From positions 1 to 9,527 of the forward strand of contig DAONJL010000012.1 of NCBI GenBank assembly GCA_035405645.1: a stretch of 9,527 bases of DNA, given 5' to 3'. The stretch comes from DAONJL01 sp035405645 [NCBI: bacterium]. GTDB taxonomy: Bacteria > JAGOBX01 > DAONJL01. A program made the position numbers and the translations under genes. The number at the start of each line of letters is the position of its first letter. The stretch's first letter is position 1. Positions 1-5,564 of this stretch are shown here, one piece after another. The notes under the pieces are model-generated. The model was not told the DNA's origin and ran no database searches. It saw only the letters and a program-made list of their open reading frames with translations.

Positions 1-36
1 TTTTAATAATATATTCTTAAGAAAAGGGTATACCAT
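1..36 (-). CDS. Possible 5' end of a leftward gene running off the window
   Basis: On the minus strand an ATG at 36-34 opens a frame of 12 codons (MVYPFLKNILLK) that reaches the window edge without a stop. A GGGAAG Shine-Dalgarno-like stretch (51-46) lies 9 bases upstream of the ATG, and a TATAAT hexamer lies at 63-58 on the same strand, without a convincing -35. The fragment is too short to recognise any family, and open frames of this length are common by chance. The patch is richer in G+C than its surroundings, so it could equally be the remnant of something else. Treat it as a hint only. Confidence 0.2.
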   Translation of the reverse strand, partial: MVYPFLKNILLK

Positions 37-63
37 GTCTGTAAACTTCCCGAAAAAATTATA

Positions 64-91
64 TTGACTTGATTATTTACAAATTTATAAT
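64..91 (+). promoter_or_regulatory. Sigma70-type promoter upstream of the decayed TPR gene
   Basis: TTGACT (64-69) and TATAAT (86-91) are separated by 16 bases, a near-perfect housekeeping promoter. Transcription would start near 98, only about 5 bases before the ATG at 103, and there is no Shine-Dalgarno sequence between. The original gene was probably translated from a leaderless or nearly leaderless message. The promoter looks intact although its gene is broken. Confidence 0.75.
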
Positions 92-102
92 GAATTTCTA
101 TT

Positions 103-447
103 ATGAAAATATCTATTAATAAAAATATTTTCTTTACTCTTTTTATTATTTTTCTTGCTAATTTTTTTGTTTAAAATTTCTTAAAAATTTTCCTGATGAT
201 TTTGATATTTATAATTATATTGCTTTATCTCTTTCTCATAATAATCAATTTTTAGAAGCAATTAAATATTTGCTTGTTTATGCTAATTTTAATTCTTATG
301 ATTGGAAAGTTTAAATTGCTTATTATAAATTAAATGATTATAAAAATGTTTTAATTTATTTGTAAAAAGCAAAAAGAAATAAATCCTGATAATAAAATTT
401 TTAATGTTAAAATTAATGAGTTTAAAAAATTATTAAATCAAAAATAG
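103..447 (+). pseudogene. Decayed secreted or membrane-anchored TPR-repeat protein
   Basis: The first 23 codons from the ATG at 103 give a signal-peptide or membrane-anchor-like N-terminus (MKISINKNIF, then a hydrophobic run to FFV) ending at TAA 172-174. After a frame change, 174-314 encodes a plausible TPR helix pair containing YIALSLSHNNQFLEAIKY. It ends at an in-frame TAA (312-314), after which the same frame continues with a second repeat (IAYYKLNDYKNVLIYL) to another in-frame TAA (363-365). A further frame change near the A-run at 371-375 gives KAK followed by EINPDNK, the classic end of a TPR unit, then a charged cap helix stopping at TAG 445-447. Joined together, the pieces would make a protein of about 115 residues. 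At least two nonsense changes and two frameshifts in 345 bases mean it is not functional as written. TPR domains are protein-binding scaffolds; the partner cannot be guessed. Confidence 0.7.
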
Positions 448-502
448 ATAATTATTTTTGAACAATTTTAAAAAAATTATTAAATATACATTTTAAAAAA
501 AC

Positions 503-530
503 TTGACTAAAAAAAATTTTTTAATATAAT
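503..530 (+). promoter_or_regulatory. Promoter of the tRNA gene
   Basis: TTGACT (503-508) and TATAAT (525-530) are separated by 16 bases, the same hexamers and spacing as the promoter at 64-91. The spacer is almost entirely an A8T6 tract (509-522), which should be intrinsically curved. Predicted transcription start is about 537, leaving roughly 10 bases of 5' leader before the tRNA at 547. Confidence 0.8.
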
Positions 531-546
531 GATAAAATCAAAATTT

Positions 547-620
547 GGCGGGGTAGCTCAGCTGGTCAGAGCATGGGATTCATAAACCCAGGGTCGAGGG
601 TTCGATTCCCTCCCCCGCTA
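547..620 (+). tRNA. tRNA with CAU anticodon (elongator tRNA-Met most likely)
   Basis: A 74-base cloverleaf can be drawn. The acceptor is 547-553/613-619, the D stem GCTC/GAGC (556-559/569-572) with a GG-containing loop, the anticodon arm 574-590 with loop TTCATAA and anticodon CAT at 581-583, a 5-base variable region, the T arm GAGGG/CCCTC around TTCGATT (596-612), and discriminator A620. CCA is not encoded, so it would be added enzymatically. The GC pairs of the anticodon stem are not placed as in initiator tRNA, and the C1-A72 mismatch of bacterial initiators is absent; elongator Met fits best. A tRNA-Ile decoded through lysidine at C34 cannot be excluded. Two oddities are an A-A opposition closing the anticodon loop (A578/A586) and a G-U first acceptor pair (G547/T619). 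A T-rich tract (621-643) follows and may end transcription ahead of the converging gene. Confidence 0.93.
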
Positions 621-641
621 TTTTTATTATTTTTTCTCTTT

Positions 642-2453
642 TTAATTCTCTACTGCACTAACTAATATATTAAATGCTATTTTTTTTATTTGATAGAGTT
701 TTAAATTATTTGCTGCTATTTTTTCTGCTTCTTCTTTTTCTTCTTTTTTAAAAAAGAATATATTTATTAAATCAAAAAATTTTTTTAAATATTCTTCTTT
801 TCCTAAAACTCCATCAATTAAATTAAGTTTATTTAAATAGAAATTTATATTTTTTATTATTAATTCATTCTTATCTTGTAAAGCAGTAAATATTATTTCT
901 GATATTCTTATTGCCTCATTTAAATGTTCGTTATAATATTCTTTATTCTTTTCAAAAAATATTTTAATTTTATTTAATGTATTTTTAACCACTTCTTCAG
1001 CAAATTTTCGTTTTAAGATTTCTTCAATATTGTATAGATTTAAATTTAAAGAACTAATTGATGAATTTATTATCATATCATCAAAAGAATTATAAGTATT
1101 TTCATAATATAATTTGTTATTTAATTCATTCCATACGAATTCAAATAAAAAATTTATTGTTTCTGCATAACATAATTTTTCATCTGTTATTTTATAATTT
1201 AGATATTTTGCTGAAAAAAAATTATCATTAATATATTCATCAGTTGTCTCAATTAATATATCATTTATATCAGAAAAATCATAATTATTATTTATATGTC
1301 TTAAAATTATTTTACTTATTATTTCTGGAGAAATATTTTTTAAACAAATATTATTTTCACAAAAACTTTTAAAACAAAATTTACATTCTAAATTTTTCAA
1401 CGAAATGCACAAAGAATTATTTACTATTGGTTTTGTTGATGTCGGTCCAAGTATTACTATCATTTTTTGATTAAATGCTGCTGCTATATGCATTGTGCCT
1501 GTATCATTTGTTATTATATAATTACATACTTTTACATAATCAATTAATTCATCTAATTCAACTTCTCCTGTTAAGTTTATTACATTCTTGTTATCTTTTT
1601 CTATTATTAATGATTCATTTATATCTTCTTTTGAACCAAATAAAATAAATGTAACTTTATTTTTCAGTTCATTATTTAAAATTTTTATTAACTTATTAAA
1701 ATTCTCTGCTGGATATTTTTTATTTTTCCACGCTGCGCTAAAATTTATACCAATTATAAATTCATTTTTTTTCTTTATATTTTTATAAATATTTTCAAAT
1801 TCATTTGAATTTTCTAATTTTAATTGTCGATTATAATTTTTTATTTGTGATATTTTTAAAAACATATCAACTACATTATTTTCATCAAATATACTCTTTT
1901 TTAAAATATAAAACTTAAATAATTTAGTGAGTAAAAATAAATCGCCTTTTAATAAGGTATCAGAAAATTCATCATTGAATTGCAAGCCAATTTTATATTT
2001 TGCTGAAATTGAACTAATAAAATATGCACTTATTTTTGAAGGATGTAAATTTATTATTAAATCAAAATTTTGTTTATTTAATTCATTTATTTCTTTTTCT
2101 ATTTCTTCATAGGCAATATTTTTATTTTTTTTAAATGTCTCAATTATTTCATTAAAATTTATTGATTTTAAATTATCTATTATTTTTAAATTATTAAATA
2201 TTTTTCGATAATTCTCAAATAAAACAAATGTTATTTTTACATCTGCTTTTTTATTTTTAAAATTATTTATTACTGCACTTGTCTCAATTATATCGCCTAA
2301 TGCTGTAAATTGTATTATACAAATATTTTTTATTTTTTCTAAATTTAATATTATAACTGGCTGAACATAAATTTCTGTTTTACCATACGGGAATTCTTCC
2401 AAATTTATATAACTATTTAAACATTCATTGAAACATTCTAATTTTTTATTCAT
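642..2453 (-). CDS. Glycosyltransferase family 9 (heptosyltransferase-like) with a long C-terminal extension
   Basis: The 603-residue protein has a GT9 core of the kind that adds ADP-activated sugars (ADP-heptose in characterised members) to lipopolysaccharide or other envelope glycans at the cytoplasmic face of the inner membrane. About 42 residues precede the first Rossmann strand, IKNICIIQFTALGD (41-54); D54 matches the Asp of the family's (S/A)LGD motif. The second Rossmann half has INFSAAWKNKKYP (236-248), in place of the usual HPGAxWxxKxWP, then the nucleotide-sugar motif NDTGTMHIAAA (316-326), LGPTST (335-340) and a cysteine cluster C357, C360, C365, C370 followed by ISPE. That cluster is common in GT9 proteins. 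From about residue 385 to the end is a lysine- and asparagine-rich, probably helical tail that I cannot assign; typical GT9 enzymes end near 350-400 residues. The gene stands alone, leftward, divergent from the lipoprotein gene and convergent with the tRNA. There is no Shine-Dalgarno before the ATG. Family is certain; the acceptor and the exact sugar are not. Confidence 0.9.
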   Translation of the reverse strand: MNKKLECFNECLNSYINLEEFPYGKTEIYVQPVIILNLEKIKNICIIQFTALGDIIETSAVINNFKNKKADVKITFVLFENYRKIFNNLKIIDNLKSINFNEIIETFKKNKNIAYEEIEKEINELNKQNFDLIINLHPSKISAYFISSISAKYKIGLQFNDEFSDTLLKGDLFLLTKLFKFYILKKSIFDENNVVDMFLKISQIKNYNRQLKLENSNEFENIYKNIKKKNEFIIGINFSAAWKNKKYPAENFNKLIKILNNELKNKVTFILFGSKEDINESLIIEKDNKNVINLTGEVELDELIDYVKVCNYIITNDTGTMHIAAAFNQKMIVILGPTSTKPIVNNSLCISLKNLECKFCFKSFCENNICLKNISPEIISKIILRHINNNYDFSDINDILIETTDEYINDNFFSAKYLNYKITDEKLCYAETINFLFEFVWNELNNKLYYENTYNSFDDMIINSSISSLNLNLYNIEEILKRKFAEEVVKNTLNKIKIFFEKNKEYYNEHLNEAIRISEIIFTALQDKNELIIKNINFYLNKLNLIDGVLGKEEYLKKFFDLINIFFFKKEEKEEAEKIAANNLKLYQIKKIAFNILVSAVEN

Positions 2454-2461
2454 AATTTATT

Positions 2462-2488
2462 TTTATAATGAGGAAAATATTTTGTCAA
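2462..2488 (-). promoter_or_regulatory. Leftward promoter of the GT9 glycosyltransferase gene
   Basis: Read on the minus strand, a perfect TTGACA lies at 2488-2483 and TATAAA at 2467-2462 with 15 bases between; reading ATAAAA as the -10 gives 16. Transcription would start near 2455, within about two bases of the ATG at 2453, so the message is predicted to be leaderless, consistent with the missing Shine-Dalgarno. The -35 is 19 bases from the divergent -35 at 2508, so the two promoters could interfere or share a regulator. Confidence 0.55.
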
Positions 2489-2507
2489 AAAATTTTATAA
2501 AATAATA

Positions 2508-2535
2508 TTGACAAAAATATAAAAAGTAGTAAAAT
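2508..2535 (+). promoter_or_regulatory. Rightward promoter of the small lipoprotein gene
   Basis: TTGACA (2508-2513) and TAAAAT (2530-2535) are spaced by 16 bases. The predicted start near 2542 gives a leader of roughly 48 bases that contains the strong ribosome site at 2573-2580. It may also supply the lon transcript by read-through of the hairpin at 2864-2901, since no separate lon promoter is evident. Confidence 0.65.
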
Positions 2536-2572
2536 AAAAAACTAATTAAAATGAAAAAAAATAAAAATAATG

Positions 2573-2580
2573 AAAGGAGG
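2573..2580 (+). promoter_or_regulatory. Strong Shine-Dalgarno that decides the lipoprotein start
   Basis: AAAGGAGG ends 9 bases before the ATG at 2590. An in-frame ATG at 2551 would add a 13-residue charged leader (MKKNKNNERRFTA) and would place this site inside the coding region. No ribosome site precedes 2551, so 2590 is the likely start. Confidence 0.85.
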
Positions 2581-2589
2581 TTTACTGCT

Positions 2590-2826
2590 ATGTTTAAAAA
2601 AGGTTTAATTTTATTTGTTATTTGTTCATTATTATTTGTTGTTTTAGCTTGCTCAAAATCAGAAGAACCAGCAGCAGAACAACAACCACAAGTTCAAGAA
2701 CAACAACCAGCAGCACAGCAACCAGCAGAACAACAACCAGCTGCACAACAACCAGCAGAACAGCAACCAGCAGAACAACAACCAGCTGCACAACAACCAG
2801 CAGAACAGCAACCAGCAGCAAAATAG
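2590..2826 (+). CDS. Small repeat-rich lipoprotein (QQPA[A/E] repeats)
   Basis: The 78-residue product begins MFKKG, has a hydrophobic core and then the lipobox VVLAC, with the cysteine at residue 21 (codon 2650-2652). It should be exported by Sec, lipidated and cleaved by signal peptidase II, leaving a 58-residue lipid-anchored chain. After SKSEEPAAEQQPQVQE, residues 38-77 are eight uninterrupted pentapeptides of the form QQPAA or QQPAE, ending in a single K. No folded domain, cysteine pair or known binding motif is visible. Such Pro/Ala/Gln stretches are usually extended, flexible spacers, for instance reaching into periplasm or peptidoglycan, but the function here is unknown. The gene follows its own promoter, has a strong ribosome site and is closed by the hairpin at 2864-2901. 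It ends without any sign of truncation of a larger gene, although a lost C-terminal domain cannot be excluded. Confidence 0.8.
   Translation: MFKKGLILFVICSLLFVVLACSKSEEPAAEQQPQVQEQQPAAQQPAEQQPAAQQPAEQQPAEQQPAAQQPAEQQPAAK
2701..2820 (+). repeat. Eight tandem 15-bp units coding QQPA[A/E]
   Basis: Eight consecutive 15-bp units encode QQPAA, QQPAE, QQPAA, QQPAE, QQPAE, QQPAA, QQPAE and QQPAA. The units differ mainly at CAA/CAG and GCA/GCT third positions. Within the array a 45-bp block (three units) at 2716-2760 is repeated without a mismatch at 2761-2805, and 2806 begins the next round. This indicates recent expansion by slippage or unequal recombination, so copy number probably varies between strains. 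Confidence 0.95.
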
Positions 2827-2863
2827 TAATTTAGTCGTTATGAGTAGAGAAGAAAAAATAAAT

Positions 2864-2901
2864 AAATTCGGAGTGGTCATATCCACTCCGAATTTTTTTT
2901 T
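2864..2901 (+). terminator. Rho-independent terminator or attenuator between the lipoprotein gene and lon
   Basis: A 13-bp perfect stem (2864-2876 paired with 2883-2895; core CGGAGTGG/CCACTCCG) closes a 6-base loop TCATAT. The T-run 2893-2901 (nine Ts) overlaps the foot of the stem. It is the only G+C-rich perfect intergenic palindrome in the window. It should end the lipoprotein transcript, yet the lon start codon follows 14 bases later, so it may act as partial terminator or attenuator for lon. Read on the minus strand it is followed by a T-rich stretch, so it could also work in that direction. Confidence 0.9.
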
Positions 2902-2915
2902 AGTTAACAAAAAAT

Positions 2916-5285
2916 ATGGAAGAAAATAAAACTAAAGAACTTATTATAGTTGATAAAATTTTACCTGAAAAAGTATTTGTGATTCCAATTCAGCATCGTC
3001 CTTTATTTCCTGGTATGATTCTACCTTTAATTGTTCCAGAAAGTAAATATACTGAAAGTATTGAAAAAGCTATTTCATTAGGCGGTTATATTTTATTATT
3101 ACTAATAAAAAACAAAGTATCAAATTATGAAGATATAAAATCTGATGATTTGTATTTAATCGGTACTGTTGGACAAATTGTAAAAAAAATAAATTTACCT
3201 GATAATAGTTTAAGTATTTTAATTAATTCAATAAAAAGAGCAAAAGTAAAAGAATTTGTCAGAACTGAATTATTTATGGCAGCAGTTGAATATTTGGAAG
3301 AAAAAATACCAGATAAAAATGATATTGAAATAAAAGCATTTATGCGTGAAATTTTATTGAAGATGAAGAAAATTGCTGAACATAATCCTGCAATTACTGA
3401 AGAATTAAAATTAACTATGTTAAATGTTGATGATCCTTCTAAATTATCTGATTTTGTTATTTCTGTTTTAAATCTAAAGCCAGAAGATTATCAATTAATA
3501 TTAGAAGAACTTGATGTTAAAGCCAGATTAGAAAAAGTTTTATATATTTTGAAAAAAGAAATGGATTTAATAGAAATTCAAGAAAAAGTAAAAAAGAGTA
3601 TTGAAGAAAAAATACAAAAAACACAAAAAGAATTTTTTTTAAAAGAACAATTAAAAGAAATAAAAAAAGAATTAGGAATAAAAAATTTACAGACTAAGGC
3701 TTATATTAAATACAAGAAAAAATTAAAAGAATTAGATATAACAAAAGAAGTATATGATAAATTAAAGGAAGATATAATTAATTTTGAAACACTTGATAGC
3801 AGAGTGCCAGAGTATTCAGTTCAAAAAAGTTATTTAGATACTGTTTTTAGTTTACCTTGGAAAAAAAAGAATGAGAAAATAATTGAAGAAAATATTGATT
3901 TAGAAAAAGCACAAAAAATTCTTGATAAAGACCATTATGGTTTGAAAGAAGTGAAAGAACGAATAATTGAATTTTTAGCAGTAAAAAAAAGAAGTAATAA
4001 AACAAAGGGTTTTATTCTTTGTTTTGTTGGTCCGCCTGGTGTTGGTAAAACTTCTTTAGGTCAATCAATAGCAAAAACTTTAAACAGAAAATTTTTTAGA
4101 TTTTCTGTTGGTGGTATGCGTGATGAAGCAGAAATAAAAGGACATCGCAGAACTTATATTGGTGCAATGCCAGGTAAAATTATTCAGGCTTTAAAAATAA
4201 CAAAGTCTCGTAATCCTATTATTATGTTAGATGAAATTGATAAAATTGGAACGCATTTTACCGGTGACCCTGCTTCTGCTTTATTAGAAGTTTTAGACCC
4301 TGAACAAAATAAAGAATTTCGTGATCATTATATTGATTTACCTTTTGATATTTCAGAGGTTTTATTTATCACAACAGCAAATACTTTAGATACAATTCCA
4401 GAACCATTAAAAGATAGAATGGAAATAATTAGTTTATCTGGTTATATATTAGAAGAAAAAATTGAAATAGCAAAAAGATACTTAATACCAAAATTATTAG
4501 AAAAAACAGGCTTATCAAATACACAGGTTAAATTCAATAAAAAAGGTTTGATTGAAATAATTAATTCATACTCGCGTGAAGCAGGTGTTCGAAGTTTAGA
4601 AAAAAACATTGAAAAGATATTAAGAAAGATATGCGTGAAAATTGAGAAAAAAGAAATTGATAAAATTGAATTAACACAGGAAAATATCAAAGAATTTTTA
4701 GGTCAACCTAAATTTGTTGACGAGTCAAAATATGAGTTAAAAAAACCTGGTCTGGTTTATGGTCTTGCCTGGACGCCGTTTGGTGGTGATGTTTTAATTA
4801 TTGAAACTTTATTAACAAAAGGAAAAGATAGAATTTTATTAACTGGTCAGTTGGGTGATGTAATGAAAGAATCTGCTAATATTGCTTATAGTTTAGCAAT
4901 GCAATTTGCAATTAAAAATGGCGTTGATGAAAAAATTTTTTCTGATAATGTGATTCATATTCATGTGCCTGCTGGCGCAACTCCAAAAGATGGTCCTTCT
5001 GCTGGTATTACTATTACAACTGCTATTTTTTCTCTTGTCTTAAATAAAGTAATTAAAAAAAGAATTGCAATGACAGGTGAAATTTCATTAAGTGGTAGTG
5101 TTTTACCTATTGGCGGTTTAAAAGAAAAAATTATTGCTGCTAAAAGATATAATATTAAAGAAATTATAATTCCTTTTGATAATGAAAAAGATTTAACTGA
5201 AATACCGGATTATATAAAAAAGAATATCATATTTCATAAAGTAAAAGAAATAGAAGAAGTATTTAAAATTACTGGATTATTGTAA
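2916..5285 (+). CDS. lon: ATP-dependent Lon protease (endopeptidase La)
   Basis: This complete 789-residue LonA-type protease is a cytosolic homohexamer that unfolds and degrades damaged and short-lived regulatory proteins using ATP. The N-terminal LON substrate domain (about 18-210) starts with VFVIPIQHRPLFPGMILPL. A lysine-rich coiled-coil region follows (about 205-290). The AAA+ module has Walker A GPPGVGKT (372-379), Walker B IIMLDE (435-440), sensor segment TTANTLDTIPEPLKDRME (486-503) and arginine-containing SREAGVRSLE (553-562). The protease domain carries the Ser-Lys dyad, S695 in KDGPSAG and K738 in GGLKEK, 43 residues apart as in E. coli Lon (S679/K722). No key residue is missing and length is normal. 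The ATG at 2916 is the first in frame and fits the family N-terminus. It has no Shine-Dalgarno, only an A-rich AACAAAAAAT leader. No CIRCE or other heat-shock operator is visible; expression may rely on read-through of the hairpin just upstream. Confidence 0.97.
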   Translation: MEENKTKELIIVDKILPEKVFVIPIQHRPLFPGMILPLIVPESKYTESIEKAISLGGYILLLLIKNKVSNYEDIKSDDLYLIGTVGQIVKKINLPDNSLSILINSIKRAKVKEFVRTELFMAAVEYLEEKIPDKNDIEIKAFMREILLKMKKIAEHNPAITEELKLTMLNVDDPSKLSDFVISVLNLKPEDYQLILEELDVKARLEKVLYILKKEMDLIEIQEKVKKSIEEKIQKTQKEFFLKEQLKEIKKELGIKNLQTKAYIKYKKKLKELDITKEVYDKLKEDIINFETLDSRVPEYSVQKSYLDTVFSLPWKKKNEKIIEENIDLEKAQKILDKDHYGLKEVKERIIEFLAVKKRSNKTKGFILCFVGPPGVGKTSLGQSIAKTLNRKFFRFSVGGMRDEAEIKGHRRTYIGAMPGKIIQALKITKSRNPIIMLDEIDKIGTHFTGDPASALLEVLDPEQNKEFRDHYIDLPFDISEVLFITTANTLDTIPEPLKDRMEIISLSGYILEEKIEIAKRYLIPKLLEKTGLSNTQVKFNKKGLIEIINSYSREAGVRSLEKNIEKILRKICVKIEKKEIDKIELTQENIKEFLGQPKFVDESKYELKKPGLVYGLAWTPFGGDVLIIETLLTKGKDRILLTGQLGDVMKESANIAYSLAMQFAIKNGVDEKIFSDNVIHIHVPAGATPKDGPSAGITITTAIFSLVLNKVIKKRIAMTGEISLSGSVLPIGGLKEKIIAAKRYNIKEIIIPFDNEKDLTEIPDYIKKNIIFHKVKEIEEVFKITGLL

Positions 5286-5514
5286 TATTCTGTTATGAGC
5301 CTTTTTTTATTTTTATAATAGAAAATGTAAAGTGTGAAATTGTTGATAGACCACGAATTAAAAAATATTGATAGATTGAATTATAACATTTGATTTATTA
5401 TTTTTAAAAAAAATAAAAAATGATTACCAAAAAATAAAAATAAATTTTTTTTCTTTTTTAAAATAGCCACTAATTGTATAAATAAAAAAATTTTATTTGA
5501 ATTTTTTAAAAATT

Positions 5515-5520
5515 TATAAT
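5515..5520 (+). promoter_or_regulatory. Candidate -10 element for the phosphorylase gene
   Basis: TATAAT matches the consensus, but at 16-18 bases upstream only weak T-rich hexamers such as TTATTT (5493-5498) are found, unlike the clear TTGACT/TTGACA boxes of the other promoters here. The perfect -10 could be chance in such AT-rich DNA, or this promoter may depend on an activator. Confidence 0.3.
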
Positions 5521-5550
5521 ATATTAAATTAGTTTTATTTTAAATAATTG

Positions 5551-5558
5551 AAGGTGAT
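5551..5558 (+). promoter_or_regulatory. Ribosome binding site of the phosphorylase gene
   Basis: AAGGTGAT ends 6 bases before the ATG at 5565, a good anti-16S match that supports this start. Confidence 0.75.
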
Positions 5559-5564
5559 AAAAAT

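Larger units (their letters stand above)
5286..5564. other. AT-rich intergenic region between lon and the glucan phosphorylase gene
   Basis: These 279 bases contain no supported gene on either strand. A T7 run (5302-5308) lies shortly after the lon stop but has no strong hairpin before it. The octamer TTGATAGA occurs twice, at 5343-5350 and 5368-5375, 25 bases apart; it could be a chance repeat or a protein-binding site. A long A-rich then T-rich stretch (about 5406-5460) could form only weak A-T hairpins. The distal part carries a possible -10 (5515-5520) and the ribosome site for the phosphorylase. Confidence 0.6.

Noticed and set aside
312-365. Reading the two internal TAAs as sense codons (alternative genetic code or recoding)
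   Set aside because: All intact genes here avoid internal TAA and several end with it; frame changes in the same segment also show decay rather than recoding.
448-502. Possible A/T hairpin between the TPR remnant and the tRNA promoter
   Set aside because: The complementary runs of A and T are imperfect and expected by chance in such AT-rich sequence.
1588-2112. Two short rightward open frames (1588-1788 and 1927-2112) within the glycosyltransferase gene
   Set aside because: They are antisense to a well-supported GT9 protein, encode low-complexity Phe/Ser/Ile-rich sequence and have no ribosome sites.
2701-2820. CRISPR-like or regulatory repeat array
   Set aside because: The repeats are contiguous 15-bp coding units with no spacers and stay in the lipoprotein frame.
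2618-2910. Open frames overlapping the lipoprotein repeats on both strands (2618-2821, 2622-2834, 2659-2910)
   Set aside because: The 15-bp repeat is a multiple of three, so stop-free frames arise in every phase; the products are meaningless Leu/Val, Thr/Ser or Leu/Trp/Cys repeats.
3633-3640. T8 run followed by A4 in lon as a slippage or frameshift site
   Set aside because: The frame continues normally through it and encodes a conserved part of Lon (EFFLKEQL); nothing indicates a second product.
4442-4690. Leftward open frame within lon
   Set aside because: It is a shadow of the lon coding strand across the conserved AAA+ region, with no family resemblance or ribosome site.
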